DNA from: Desulfuromonadaceae bacterium
GTDB lineage: Bacteria; Desulfobacterota; Desulfuromonadia; Geobacterales; Pseudopelobacteraceae
Length of the DNA stretch: 64,000 bases
Reading direction: 5' to 3'
NCBI GenBank assembly: GCA_028683435.1
Contig: JAQUIG010000002.1
Coordinates: forward strand, 62,001 to 126,000
Below are positions 1-8,134 of the stretch, piece by piece; position 1 is the stretch's first letter; each line of letters opens with the position of its first letter. The translations under genes and the position numbers were made by a program. The notes beneath the pieces are model-generated. The model did no database searches and was not told the origin of the DNA. It worked only from the letters and a program-made list of their open reading frames with translations.

Positions 1-58
1 CCCATAAAAGTAAATATCTGCCGTTGAAATACCAGGCAACCATCATATTTTTAAAGGA

Positions 59-250
59 ATGAGCATAGTCCGGGGAGAAGTGACCGAGATCACGTTTGAG
101 TTGGAACAATCCAGGCAGGAAAATGATGAGAGTATCGATAGAGCTGCCCGTTTACTCGAACTCGCGCAAAAGGCCGCCAGTCTTTACTCTGCACAGATTC
201 CGGCAGAAAAACTCAAGTTGCTTAATTCACTATACTCGAACTCCGTCTAA
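59..250 (+). pseudogene. Serine recombinase C-terminal remnant
   Basis: This 63-residue open frame resembles the extreme C-terminus of large serine recombinases. The stretch LLELAQKAASLY, followed by EKLKLLNSLYSNS, matches the usual helix in which ILELA..A..LY..Q..EK..LL...SN recurs before the end of those proteins. The catalytic resolvase domain and the DNA-binding recombinase domain are absent. In this frame the reading frame is open only from about position 14, after a TAA, so the remnant cannot extend far upstream. An AAAGGA stretch directly abuts the ATG, which is too close for normal initiation. It lies 58 bp from the 3' end of tRNA-Pro, a typical place for the debris of an integrated element. 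It could be annotated as a small hypothetical protein, but a decayed gene end is more likely. Confidence 0.6.
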
Positions 251-271
251 TTTTGTCTAATTTTTAACAAA

Positions 272-303
272 AAAGGGCTTACAGGAAAACCCGCAAGCCC
301 TTT
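272..303 (-). terminator. Terminator after tRNA-Pro
   Basis: Read on the minus strand, a stem of AAGGGCTTGC pairs imperfectly with GTAAGCCCTT and is followed by a run of T. It lies directly downstream of tRNA-Pro and would end the pheS-pheT-ihfA-merR-tRNA transcript. Confidence 0.8.
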
Positions 304-308
304 GTTTA

Positions 309-385
309 TGGTCGGTGCGACAAGATTTGAACTTGCGACCACTAGACCCCCAGTCTAGTGCGCTACCAGGCTGCGCTACGCACCG
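309..385 (-). tRNA. tRNA-Pro (GGG)
   Basis: The minus strand folds into a complete cloverleaf of 77 nt with encoded CCA. The acceptor stem is CGGTGCG/CGCACCG. The anticodon stem CTAGA/TCTAG closes the loop CTGGGGG, giving anticodon GGG. The T loop is TTCAAAT. The gene starts 11 bp after the merR stop, so it is probably processed from the same transcript, and a terminator follows it. A recombinase remnant sits beyond its 3' end. Confidence 0.97.
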
Positions 386-396
386 TTAAAACTCAG

Positions 397-750
397 TTAC
401 AATAGATCTCGTAAAATCTTCAGCTCACTTCGAACTGTTTTTAAGATGTTGCTATATTCTGTTGCAGTCAAGCTATCTAAATCATCATCTGTTTTAATCA
501 GTTTGCCTTTTGTAGTGATACGTTTTTTTACACCTTCTATGGTAAATTTTTCTTCGTATAAGAGATGCTTGACCTGTAAAACAAGATCAACTTCGTTTTT
601 TGAATAAAGCCGCTGACCGGAACCACTTTTAGCCGGTTTGAGAAAGGAGAATTCGGACTCCCAAAACCTTAATACAGATGTTTTTACACCGGCGACTTCG
701 GCTACTTCGCCGATTTTATAGTACATTTTTTCAGTTAATGTTGAAGCCAT
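397..750 (-). CDS. MerR-family transcriptional regulator
   Basis: A small MerR-type DNA-binding protein of about 117 residues. The N-terminal winged helix is clear: YYKIGEVAEVAGVKTSVLRFWESEF, split here only by the recognition turn, followed by the wing GQRLYSKNEVDLVLQVKHLL. The C-terminal 35 residues are helical and contain no cysteine pair, so a metal- or redox-sensing role is not indicated. The frame stays open to a GTG at 768, but the ATG at 750 (MAST...) fits family starts better; neither has a strong ribosome binding site. It lies 24 bp after ihfA at the end of the pheST operon and just before tRNA-Pro, an arrangement typical of Geobacter relatives. Its target genes are unknown. Confidence 0.85.
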   Translation of the reverse strand: MASTLTEKMYYKIGEVAEVAGVKTSVLRFWESEFSFLKPAKSGSGQRLYSKNEVDLVLQVKHLLYEEKFTIEGVKKRITTKGKLIKTDDDLDSLTATEYSNILKTVRSELKILRDLL

Positions 751-774
751 GACAGAATAAGCCTGCACTACAAC

Positions 775-1059
775 TTATTTAACCTCTGCGTTAATTGCAT
801 TTTTCAAGACCTGACTTGGCTTGAACGTCAGGATTCTACGGGCATTAATTGTTATGGTTTCACCGGTTTGCGGATTGCGACCGCGGCGATCGGCCTTCTG
901 TTTTACAACAAAATTACCAAAACCGGCAATCTTGATTTTTTCACCTGATTCCAGCGTTAACTTAAGAAGTCCAAAGACTGTTTCCACCATCTCGGCTGAT
1001 TCTTTTTTTGAAAAGCCTATCCTCTGGTGAATGCGTTCGACTATGTCTGCTTTTGTCAT
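775..1059 (-). CDS. ihfA: Integration host factor subunit alpha
   Basis: IHF alpha is a nucleoid protein that bends DNA as a heterodimer with IHF beta and helps sigma-54 promoters, recombination and replication. The 94-residue sequence has the HU/IHF fold: MTKADIVERIH at the N-terminus, the GFGNF turn, and the arm region RRGRNPQTGE with the intercalating proline. It ends in FKPSQVLKNAIN, as usual for IHF alpha rather than HU. Placement directly downstream of pheT is the conserved arrangement also seen in enterobacteria (pheST-ihfA), which supports the alpha assignment. The 84-bp gap to pheT shows no strong terminator, so it is probably in the same operon. Confidence 0.95.
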   Translation of the reverse strand: MTKADIVERIHQRIGFSKKESAEMVETVFGLLKLTLESGEKIKIAGFGNFVVKQKADRRGRNPQTGETITINARRILTFKPSQVLKNAINAEVK

Positions 1060-1142
1060 ATTTACCTCAATATTTACCAGTTAATGCACTGAATCAAAAG
1101 GAGAAATTTTATAGCACAGGGACATCTATTACGCAATAAATT

Positions 1143-3551
1143 TTATCGTACCGTTACCTTTAATTTATCGATCAGATTAGTAACAATTTTTTTATGAAGT
1201 GAAGCGATCTCCTCTTCAGCAAGTGTACGCTCAAAGGACCTGTATCTGATACGCACTGCAATGCTTTTATATCCATCAGGGACACCTTTTCCGCGATAAA
1301 CATCAAAGATTTGAACGTGCTCAATCTCTTTTGATTTTTCTGCTCTGATGCATTCCAAGATCTTGACCGCTGCCAACTCTTCAGGAATCAGCATCGCAAT
1401 ATCGCGGGCGCTGTCAGGAAACCTGGATGGTGCCAAAATAGTTTTTTTAGTTCGCGATAGTTTCACAAGTTTTTCAAAATTAAGCTCGAAACAAAAAACC
1501 GGCTTTTCAATTTCAAAGTTCTTTTGGACAAGGGGATGAAGCTCCCCTACAGAACCTACCTGCTCTCGACCAGCAAAGACCCTGCACGACTTACCGGGAT
1601 GGTAGTACGGGTCCGTGTTTTCAACGACCCATGACACCCCACCGATGTCAAGAACATCAAGAACCGTTTCAACGATACCTTTTGCATCAAAGAAATCAAC
1701 CGGCTCATTGGGGCGGCTCCAACCGTCACCGTCCCTTGAACCTGTTATGGCCCCCACTATACAAAGGGGTTCACGCGGCATATCTTCACCGTCACCGGGA
1801 AAATAGACCCGCCTCATTTCAAAGAGCTTCAGATCAAGCGAGCGGAAGTTCATGTTTTTTGCCGTGGTTTCCAGAAGGCCGGGCAACAGTGTCGTCCGCA
1901 TTACCGACTGTTCATCAACCAGCGGATTGGCGAGCTTAATGGCAATACGGCGCGGATCATCATCGTTCAGCAGCAGCTTGCCCGCAGCGTCAGGTGCGGT
2001 GAAACTGAAGTTGATAATTTCAGTCATTCCGTTATTAACGAGCAGGTCTCTGACCCGCTTTTCAGTTTCCTGATGACGGGTCGGCCGGTCTGAGATAACC
2101 CTTGCAATCGGCATTGTGGCAAGGATTTTGTCATAACCGTTCAAACGGGCGATCTCTTCAATAAGATCAATTTCACGTTCCAAATCGATTCGATAGTGCG
2201 GCGGGATAACAGCAACCGATCCGTCGGCACAGGGAGAAACCCGGCATTCCAAACGGGTAAGGATATCAATAATGACATCCCGATCAAGATCTATCCCGAT
2301 CAGTTCATTTGCTTTTTCGGGTCGAAAGATGATTGCTTTCCGGTCGCTCTTGCCTGGATATATATCAATACAGCCTTCGGCCAGGACACCGCCAGCCAGC
2401 TCAACGATCAGAGAGGCTGCCCTGTCAAGCGCTCGCCCTACCCCCTCAATATCGATACCGCGTTCAAAGCGATGTGAAGATTCTGTATGCAGACCAAGCC
2501 GCTTGCTGGTCTTGCGAACAGCGGCCGGTTTGAAAAATGCGCTTTCAAGGAGAATTGATGTCGTCGTGCTCTCGATCTCGGAATTCAGTCCCCCCATCAC
2601 ACCAGCCAGAGCGACTGGGCGCTCGGCATCACAGATAACGAGATCAGCGGGAGTCAGTACGCGTTGCTGGTTATCGAGAGTAGTAAACTGCTCACCATCT
2701 GCTGCCGTGCGTACAACAATCCGTTGCCCGGAAAGCCGGAGGCAATCGAATGCGTGCAGCGGCTGCCCTGATTCCATCATGATCAGATTGGTAATATCGA
2801 CAACATTGTTGATTGAACGCATATCAATAGCATTGAGGCGTTTGACCAGCCATTCCGGTGAAGGAGCGATTGTGCAACCGGAGATATAACGGGCGGCATA
2901 GCGTGGACAGAGATCTGGGTCCTCAATCGTCACCCCGATGATCGACTCTACCTTCTCCGGTCCTTCTACAATTGTACATTGCGGATACCTTAATTTCAGA
3001 TTAAGCTTGGCGGCAATATCTCGCGCAATTCCTATCACACTCAGACAGTCGGAGCGGTTGGGGGTCAGGCCGATCTCGAAAACAGTATCTTTGAGGCCAA
3101 GTGCACTAAAAACCGGCGTTCCAATCGGTGCAAGGGAGGGCGGCAGCACCATAATACCGGCACTTTCCTCAGCCAGACCCAGCTCTTTTTCAGAGCAGAG
3201 CATTCCGCATGAGTCCTCACCGCGAATTTTTGATTTTTTAATTTTAAAATCGCCGGGCAGTACCGCGCCAATCTGAGCCAGCGCTACGGTATCACCCTGC
3301 TTGAAATTCTGGGCGCCACAGACGACGTTCAGGACGTCCTTCCCGTTGTTCACCCGACATATCGAAAGTTTATCGGCATTGGGGTGCGGCCGCTTTTCCT
3401 CAACCAGCGCCACCACGACATCATCAAGCCCGGCACCAAGCTTCGCCATGGCCTCCACTTCAAGCCCAAGCATTGTTAGCAGCTCCGCAAGCTCGTCAGG
3501 CGTTTCATCGAAATCTACAAATTCTTTTAGCCAGTTGTACGTAACATTCAT
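1143..3551 (-). CDS. pheT: Phenylalanyl-tRNA synthetase beta chain
   Basis: The beta subunit of the (alpha-beta)2 enzyme that charges tRNA-Phe in the cytoplasm. At 802 residues it has the normal bacterial length. It begins with MNVTYNWLKEFVD and carries the EMAP-like tRNA-binding domain (about 40-150, with PHPNADKLSICRV), the B3/B4 editing domain (about 210-370, MMESGQPLHAFD), the B5 domain (about 400-475), the catalytic-like module (about 480-680), and the C-terminal anticodon-binding ferredoxin-like domain (about 705-802, starting SRFPDSARDIAMLI). It follows pheS by 27 bp and precedes ihfA. No anomalies were seen. Confidence 0.98.
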   Translation of the reverse strand: MNVTYNWLKEFVDFDETPDELAELLTMLGLEVEAMAKLGAGLDDVVVALVEEKRPHPNADKLSICRVNNGKDVLNVVCGAQNFKQGDTVALAQIGAVLPGDFKIKKSKIRGEDSCGMLCSEKELGLAEESAGIMVLPPSLAPIGTPVFSALGLKDTVFEIGLTPNRSDCLSVIGIARDIAAKLNLKLRYPQCTIVEGPEKVESIIGVTIEDPDLCPRYAARYISGCTIAPSPEWLVKRLNAIDMRSINNVVDITNLIMMESGQPLHAFDCLRLSGQRIVVRTAADGEQFTTLDNQQRVLTPADLVICDAERPVALAGVMGGLNSEIESTTTSILLESAFFKPAAVRKTSKRLGLHTESSHRFERGIDIEGVGRALDRAASLIVELAGGVLAEGCIDIYPGKSDRKAIIFRPEKANELIGIDLDRDVIIDILTRLECRVSPCADGSVAVIPPHYRIDLEREIDLIEEIARLNGYDKILATMPIARVISDRPTRHQETEKRVRDLLVNNGMTEIINFSFTAPDAAGKLLLNDDDPRRIAIKLANPLVDEQSVMRTTLLPGLLETTAKNMNFRSLDLKLFEMRRVYFPGDGEDMPREPLCIVGAITGSRDGDGWSRPNEPVDFFDAKGIVETVLDVLDIGGVSWVVENTDPYYHPGKSCRVFAGREQVGSVGELHPLVQKNFEIEKPVFCFELNFEKLVKLSRTKKTILAPSRFPDSARDIAMLIPEELAAVKILECIRAEKSKEIEHVQIFDVYRGKGVPDGYKSIAVRIRYRSFERTLAEEEIASLHKKIVTNLIDKLKVTVR

Positions 3552-3578
3552 ATCAATGCACCATTAAATATCGTGAGG

Positions 3579-4595
3579 TTAGAACTGCCGAAGAAAACGG
3601 ACGTCATTTTCAAAAAGGAGACGCATGTCGGATATACCGTACTTTAACATTGCAATGCGCTCTATCCCCATTCCGAAAGCAAATCCGGAAATATTTTCCG
3701 GATCATACTGTACATGCCGGTAAACTTCCGGGTCAACCATGCCGGCACCAAGTATTTCGAGCCAGCCGCTGTTTTTACAAACCCGACACCCCTTACCGCC
3801 GCAGATGACGCAGGCGATATCAACCTCTGCAGATGGTTCCGTAAATGGGAAATAACTCGGCCGAAGACGAACTCCGGTTTTTTGCCCGAAAAGCTGATTG
3901 GTGAAGACTGTCAGGATACCTTTAAGGTCGCCAAATGTCACTTTGGTGTCAACCATTAATCCTTCAATCTGATGGAACATCGGCGAGTGCGTAGCGTCTG
4001 AATCGCAACGATACACTGTTCCCGGAGCTATGATGCGTACCGGGGGCTTTTGTTTCAGCATGGTGCGGATTTGCACCGGTGAGGTATGGGTTCGCAGCAG
4101 CATGTCATTTTCGACAAAAAATGTATCCTGCATATCACGAGCAGGATGTTCGGGGGGGAAGTTAAGCGCCTCGAAATTGTACCAGTCATGTTCAATCTCC
4201 GGACCTTCTGCAACAGCAAAACCGAGGCCGGAAAAAATGGAACAGATCTCTTCAATGACAAGAGAAACCGGATGTTTGGTGCCCTTCTGCGGGCGACGGC
4301 CGGGAAGAGAAGTGTCTATCCGCTCAGATTGGAGGCGAGCAGCAATTACCTTTTCCTGCGCCGATGCAATTGCAGCACCCAGTGCCGACTCAATTTCATC
4401 TCGAACAGTATTAACCAACTGCCCGACAATTGGGCGTTCCGTAGCCGACAGAGAACCAAGCCCCTTCATCAGAGCCGTTAATTCACCTTTGCGCCCAAGC
4501 ATACTGATGCGAATATCCTGAAGCTGCTCTACAGAGGACGCTGTGGCAACGGCCTGCAGGGCGCCATTTCTCAATTGCTCAAGTTGTTCCCGCAT
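3579..4595 (-). CDS. pheS: Phenylalanyl-tRNA synthetase alpha chain
   Basis: The catalytic subunit of phenylalanyl-tRNA synthetase, a class II enzyme. The 338 residues begin with a coiled-coil arm (about 1-85) that contacts tRNA. The catalytic core follows, with motif 1 near [11 protein letters not shown], motif 2 near [20 protein letters not shown] and motif 3 in [14 protein letters not shown] near the end. The gene lies downstream of rplT and upstream of pheT, as in many bacteria. A terminator hairpin stands between rplT and pheS, leaving about 50 bp for a promoter. No phenylalanine-rich leader peptide like E. coli pheM was found. Confidence 0.98.
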   Translation of the reverse strand: MREQLEQLRNGALQAVATASSVEQLQDIRISMLGRKGELTALMKGLGSLSATERPIVGQLVNTVRDEIESALGAAIASAQEKVIAARLQSERIDTSLPGRRPQKGTKHPVSLVIEEICSIFSGLGFAVAEGPEIEHDWYNFEALNFPPEHPARDMQDTFFVENDMLLRTHTSPVQIRTMLKQKPPVRIIAPGTVYRCDSDATHSPMFHQIEGLMVDTKVTFGDLKGILTVFTNQLFGQKTGVRLRPSYFPFTEPSAEVDIACVICGGKGCRVCKNSGWLEILGAGMVDPEVYRHVQYDPENISGFAFGMGIERIAMLKYGISDMRLLFENDVRFLRQF

Positions 4596-4644
4596 AATTG
4601 ATTACCTTCGATACAAATTAAGTAGTAACAGCGTATTAACTGTA

Positions 4645-4679
4645 CAAAAAAGGGAACAGGAGCCAGTCCCATTCCCTTT
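4645..4679 (-). terminator. Terminator between rplT and pheS
   Basis: On the minus strand AAAGGGAA pairs with TTCCCTTT around an inner loop, followed by a T run. It follows rplT and precedes pheS by about 50 bp. It should end, or partly end, the infC-rpmI-rplT transcript. Confidence 0.75.
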
Positions 4680-4702
4680 TCCTAAATAAACTTACAAAAG
4701 TT

Positions 4703-5056
4703 CTACATACCGGCCATTGCAAGAGCCGCAATCTGAGCAAATCCATTAGGATCGGTCACAGCGATGTCGGCGAGGACCTTGCGATCTATCTGGACATTGG
4801 CCTTTTTAAGACCGAAGATGAACTTGCTGTATGACAAACCATTGATGCGTGAAGCCGCATTGATACGAACAATCCACAAGCTGCGGAAATCACGTTTTTT
4901 TACGCGGCGATCGCGGAAGGCATAATTTAAAGCCCGGTCTACCGCTTCCGTCGCACTGCGAAACAACTTGCTGCGTGCGCCACGGTAACCTTTGGCAAGT
5001 TTCAATACCTTGTTGCGTCTGCGTCTCGCTTTGAACCCTCTTTTTACACGTGCCAT
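4703..5056 (-). CDS. rplT: 50S ribosomal protein L20
   Basis: L20 binds 23S rRNA early in large-subunit assembly and in many bacteria represses its own operon. The 117-residue product has the basic N-terminal extension [20 protein letters not shown] and the conserved globular part with [11 protein letters not shown] and [21 protein letters not shown]. The start follows GGAG closely. It is the last gene of the infC-rpmI-rplT unit. The gap to rpmI is unusually long at 113 bp and holds a 21-codon open frame with a good ribosome binding site. Confidence 0.98.
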   Translation of the reverse strand: MARVKRGFKARRRRNKVLKLAKGYRGARSKLFRSATEAVDRALNYAFRDRRVKKRDFRSLWIVRINAASRINGLSYSKFIFGLKKANVQIDRKVLADIAVTDPNGFAQIAALAMAGM

Positions 5057-5062
5057 ACGTCA

Positions 5063-5128
5063 CTACTCCTTCGTTGCTGAATTGGCCAGATCCACAAGGG
5101 GAGACAATTTCCTCATGGTTCTTGGCAT
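5063..5128 (-). CDS. Possible 21-residue ORF between rpmI and rplT
   Basis: A short frame (MPRTMRKLSPLVDLANSATKE) starts at ATG 5128 with GAGGAG seven bases upstream and stops at a TAG that overlaps the rplT ribosome binding site. The product has no recognisable family. Translation ending there could expose or couple the rplT start, so a leader-peptide role is possible. It may equally be chance in a structured leader. I cannot confirm that it is expressed. Confidence 0.3.
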   Translation of the reverse strand: MPRTMRKLSPLVDLANSATKE

Positions 5129-5169
5129 TATGCATCTCCTCATACGATGTATATGAAGAAAAAAACGGG

Positions 5170-5367
5170 TTATTTGTAAGGAATCAAGCGGGCGACATTT
5201 TTCTGGTCAACAGCTGCAACCATGGATCCGCCGCGAAGATTACGCTTACGCTTACGGGACATTGGGGTCAGGATGTGACTGGTGAAAGCGCATCCACACT
5301 TGATGCGTCCGGATGCTGTTTTTTTGAAGCGTTTGGCTGCACCGCGGTTTGTTTTAATCTTAGGCAT
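5170..5367 (-). CDS. rpmI: 50S ribosomal protein L35
   Basis: L35 is a small basic large-subunit protein. The 65 residues show the family pattern [20 protein letters not shown], followed by a central SHILT segment, [13 protein letters not shown], and the usual C-terminal I-P-Y-K. It lies 51 bp after infC and before rplT, the universal order of this operon. Nothing unusual was seen. Confidence 0.97.
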   Translation of the reverse strand: MPKIKTNRGAAKRFKKTASGRIKCGCAFTSHILTPMSRKRKRNLRGGSMVAAVDQKNVARLIPYK

Positions 5368-5418
5368 GATAAACTCCTTCTCCGTTATAAGAACTTACCT
5401 GTTTAGGCAATACATTAT

Positions 5419-5937
5419 TTATTTTTTAGGTTTTGGTGCAACAATCATATACATGTTACGCCCCTCAACCCGGGGATGATTTTCAATAACGCAGACATCC
5501 TGCAACTCTTTCGCAACTCTTTCAATAACTGCTCGACCAACATCCATATGGGTAATTTCACGGCCGCGGAATACAAGAGTAATTTTGGCTTTGTTTCCCT
5601 CTTCGAGAAAACGCTTGACGTTGTTTATTTTAAATTCAAGGTCATGACTGTCGGTCTTCGGACGTAACTTTACTTCCTTCAGCAGAACATGAACCTGTTT
5701 CTTTTTTGCTTCCTGCAGCTTTTTGCTCTGTTGATACTTAAACTTGCCATAGTCCATAATCCTGCAGACAGGCGGAACTGCTGTGGGTGAAACTTCAACA
5801 AGATCCAGTTGCTGCTGTTCGGCCAGTGCGAGCGCTTCTGCTAGGGAAAGTACACCCAGTGCCTCTCCTGTCGCACCAATGACACGAACTTCAGAAACCC
5901 TGATGGCCTGATTGATATTTACGGTCGGTTTTGCTAT
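5419..5937 (-). CDS. infC: Translation initiation factor IF-3, inferred AUA start
   Basis: IF-3 binds the 30S subunit, keeps it apart from 50S and proofreads start-codon choice. Both domains are present: the N-terminal part (NINQAIRVSEVRVIG, with the linker and PVCRIMDYGKFKYQQSKK) and the C-terminal domain (LKEVKLRPKTDSHDLEFKINN, FRGREITHMD). No ATG, GTG or TTG lies at the family's usual start. Translation most probably begins at ATA 5937, giving IAKPTVNINQAIR with fMet in position 1 and about 172 residues, because AGGGGGT lies seven bases before that codon. The next option, GTG 5967, has no ribosome binding site and adds ten residues unlike the family. Non-standard AUU, AUC or AUA starts are known for infC and let IF-3 repress itself. 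Confidence 0.93.
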   Translation of the reverse strand: MAKPTVNINQAIRVSEVRVIGATGEALGVLSLAEALALAEQQQLDLVEVSPTAVPPVCRIMDYGKFKYQQSKKLQEAKKKQVHVLLKEVKLRPKTDSHDLEFKINNVKRFLEEGNKAKITLVFRGREITHMDVGRAVIERVAKELQDVCVIENHPRVEGRNMYMIVAPKPKK

Positions 5938-5988
5938 GGCGACACCCCCTGACAGCAGTTTAAGCACGACTGCTATCTGATTTTAAAC

Positions 5989-7899
5989 CTAATTATATTT
6001 TTTACATTCCTCTGCTACAAAAGCTACAAACTCTTCAGGCTTCATAGCCGGCAGGTTTTTACCGTCACGATAGCGAGGTGTAACCATGCCCTGCTCAACT
6101 TCTTTATCGCCGATTACCAGCATGTAGGGAATCTTCTGGAGTTGGGCTTCACGAATCTTGAAACTCAGTTTTTCATTGCGGACATCACGTTCAACACGTA
6201 TTCCAGCATTACGCAACAGCCGGTAAACATCCTGGGCAAACGATATCTGATTATCTGTCACGGTGACAATAACAGCTTGGACCGGAGAAATCCATAACGG
6301 GAAACTTCCAGCGAAATGCTCAATAAGGACGCCGATAAAACGTTCAATCGAACCGAGGATTACACGGTGCAACATTATGGGGCGTTTACGTTCACCATCG
6401 GCTGCTACATACGTGAGATCAAAGCGTTCCGGCAATGTAAAATCGCACTGGATAGTAGCACACTGCCATCTCCTGTCAAGACAATCACGCAATTTTATAT
6501 CTATTTTAGGGCCGTAAAATGCGCCATCACCCTCATTTATCTCATAGGTACGACCGGAGTCTTTCAAAGCCGAAAGCAGCGCTCCCGTTGCCTGTTCCCA
6601 ATCGGAATCCGAGCCGATCGATTTTTCCGGTCGTGTTGAAAGTTCCATTTCATAATCGAAACCGAAAATAGACATCACATCATTAACAAAAGATATAACA
6701 CCCTTTATTTCGGCATCCAACTGTTCAGGAGTACAGAGGATATGGGCATCATCCTGAGTAAAGCAGCGCACCCGCATAAGGCCATGAAGAACGCCGGCAC
6801 GTTCATGGCGGTGGACAGTCCCGAGTTCAAAATAGCGGAGCGGCAGGTCGCGATAACTGCGCAACTTGGACTTGTAAATCATCATGTGGGAGAGACAGTT
6901 CATCGGCTTGATGCCGTAGCTCTGCTCATCTACCTCAGTGAAATACATGTTTTCACGGTAATTTTCATAATGCCCTGAACGCTGCCAGAGTTCACTCTTG
7001 AGGATCTGTGGCCCGACAACAATATCGTAATCCCGCTTTAAATGCTCCTTGCGCTCAAAATCTTCGAGAACAGTGCGCAGCATGGCACCTTTGGGGTGCC
7101 AAATCGGAAAACCGGCGCCGACTTCGTCCGAGAACGAAAACAGATCCAGCTCCCTGCCTATCTTGCGGTGATCACGCCGTTTTGCCTCTTCAATGCGATG
7201 CAGATATGCTTCCAACTCTTTTTTATCGGCAAAGGCGGTCCCGTAAATGCGCTGTAACATGCGATTTTTTTCGTCGCCGCGCCAGTAGGCGCCGGCAATA
7301 GATAGCAGCTTAAAAGCCTTGATCCGAGCCGTTGAAGGCAGATGCGGCCCGCGACAGAGGTCGGCAAAAGTACCCTGGCTGTATACCGAAACATGATCAA
7401 CACCGAGGTCGTTGATCAATTCGGCTTTATACGGTTCCCCCATGGCTTCAAACATACTGACAGCATCGGCACTGGAATACTCATGCCGTTCGATTTTCTG
7501 ATCGGCAGCAGCCAGCATCAGCATCTTAGCTTCAATACGCTCCAGATCATCAGGCGTAAAAGGCTTGTCCATGTCAAAATCGTAATAGAAGCCGGTTTCA
7601 ATGGCAGGACCGATCGTAACCTTTGCCTGAGGAAAGAGCTCTTTAACGGCTTGAGCCATAAGATGTGATGTTGTGTGACGAATAATATCAAGAGCTTCTG
7701 GACTTTTTTCGGTAATAATTTCAACGTGGTCGCCACCAGCCAGTTGAGAAGAAAGGTCTGTCAGCTGGCCGTTGATCTTCCCTGCCAGAGCGGCTTTAGC
7801 GAGACCTGCGCCGATTGATGCGGCCAGATCATAGACAGTAGCCCCCTCAGGCAGCTCACGAGTAGAATTATCTGGAAGTGTAATTAAAATAGTATCCAT
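5989..7899 (-). CDS. thrS: Threonyl-tRNA synthetase
   Basis: Charges tRNA-Thr and edits mischarged serine. The chosen ATG at 7899 has AAGGAAC seven bases upstream and gives 636 residues; the frame runs on to 7953 through the upstream hairpin, which is unlikely to be coding. Domains in order are TGS (about 1-62, [14 protein letters not shown]), the editing domain with HTTSHL (about 80-86), the class II catalytic core (about 240-530, with the zinc-type segment KPMNCLSHM) and the anticodon-binding domain (about 540-636). It heads thrS-infC-rpmI-rplT. Just upstream lie a terminator-like hairpin and tRNA-Val, so expression may depend on read-through. Confidence 0.98.
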   Translation of the reverse strand: MDTILITLPDNSTRELPEGATVYDLAASIGAGLAKAALAGKINGQLTDLSSQLAGGDHVEIITEKSPEALDIIRHTTSHLMAQAVKELFPQAKVTIGPAIETGFYYDFDMDKPFTPDDLERIEAKMLMLAAADQKIERHEYSSADAVSMFEAMGEPYKAELINDLGVDHVSVYSQGTFADLCRGPHLPSTARIKAFKLLSIAGAYWRGDEKNRMLQRIYGTAFADKKELEAYLHRIEEAKRRDHRKIGRELDLFSFSDEVGAGFPIWHPKGAMLRTVLEDFERKEHLKRDYDIVVGPQILKSELWQRSGHYENYRENMYFTEVDEQSYGIKPMNCLSHMMIYKSKLRSYRDLPLRYFELGTVHRHERAGVLHGLMRVRCFTQDDAHILCTPEQLDAEIKGVISFVNDVMSIFGFDYEMELSTRPEKSIGSDSDWEQATGALLSALKDSGRTYEINEGDGAFYGPKIDIKLRDCLDRRWQCATIQCDFTLPERFDLTYVAADGERKRPIMLHRVILGSIERFIGVLIEHFAGSFPLWISPVQAVIVTVTDNQISFAQDVYRLLRNAGIRVERDVRNEKLSFKIREAQLQKIPYMLVIGDKEVEQGMVTPRYRDGKNLPAMKPEEFVAFVAEECKKYN

Positions 7900-7917
7900 A
7901 AAAGTTCCTTTGCAAGA

Positions 7918-7949
7918 CAAACAGAAAAGGCATCGATACATCGATGCCT
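7918..7949 (-). terminator. Hairpin/T-tract between tRNA-Val and thrS
   Basis: On the minus strand AGGCATCGAT pairs perfectly with ATCGATGCCT around a two-base loop, then TTTTCTGTTT follows. It lies 31 bp downstream of tRNA-Val and ends only about 20 bp before the thrS start. That leaves no room for a separate thrS promoter, so it probably terminates only part of the transcription and acts as an attenuator or processing point. Confidence 0.8.
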
Positions 7950-7980
7950 GCATCCTGCTCGTTTCGGCTCTGCTTGTTAA

Positions 7981-8056
7981 TGGTAGGCGCGGGCGGTGTC
8001 GAACCGCCGACCTCTACCGTGTCAGGGTAGCGCTCTCCCGCTGAGCTACGCGCCTA
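7981..8056 (-). tRNA. tRNA-Val (GAC)
   Basis: The minus strand gives a complete 76-nt cloverleaf with encoded CCA. The acceptor stem is TAGGCGC/GCGCCTA. The anticodon stem CTACC/GGTAG encloses CTGACAC, giving anticodon GAC. The T arm holds TTCGACA. A strong promoter lies 18 bp upstream, and a terminator-like hairpin separates it from thrS. Confidence 0.97.
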
Positions 8057-8073
8057 TATCAAAAAGCTGGAGA

Positions 8074-8102
8074 GTAATAGCAATTTATGCCATGGATGTC
8101 AA
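8074..8102 (-). promoter_or_regulatory. Sigma-70 promoter of tRNA-Val/thrS
   Basis: On the minus strand TTGACA (8102-8097) is separated by 17 bp from TATTAC (8079-8074), about 18 bp before the tRNA 5' end. It is the only strong promoter visible for tRNA-Val and for thrS behind it. Confidence 0.8.
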
Positions 8103-8134
8103 GCTGATTTTATTTTCTGAATTTACTGCCTCAA

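Noticed and set aside
2272-2889. 205-residue plus-strand open frame inside pheT
   Set aside because: It is a shadow of pheT with serine- and arginine-rich composition typical of reverse-frame translation.
4596-4702. Phenylalanine leader peptide before pheS
   Set aside because: No short frame rich in phenylalanine codons with a ribosome binding site was found between the rplT terminator and pheS.
5938-5967. GTG 5967 as the infC start
   Set aside because: It has no ribosome binding site, and the ten added residues do not fit the IF-3 family.
7900-8056. T-box riboswitch in front of thrS
   Set aside because: The interval is filled by tRNA-Val and a simple hairpin; no specifier loop or T-box sequence is present.
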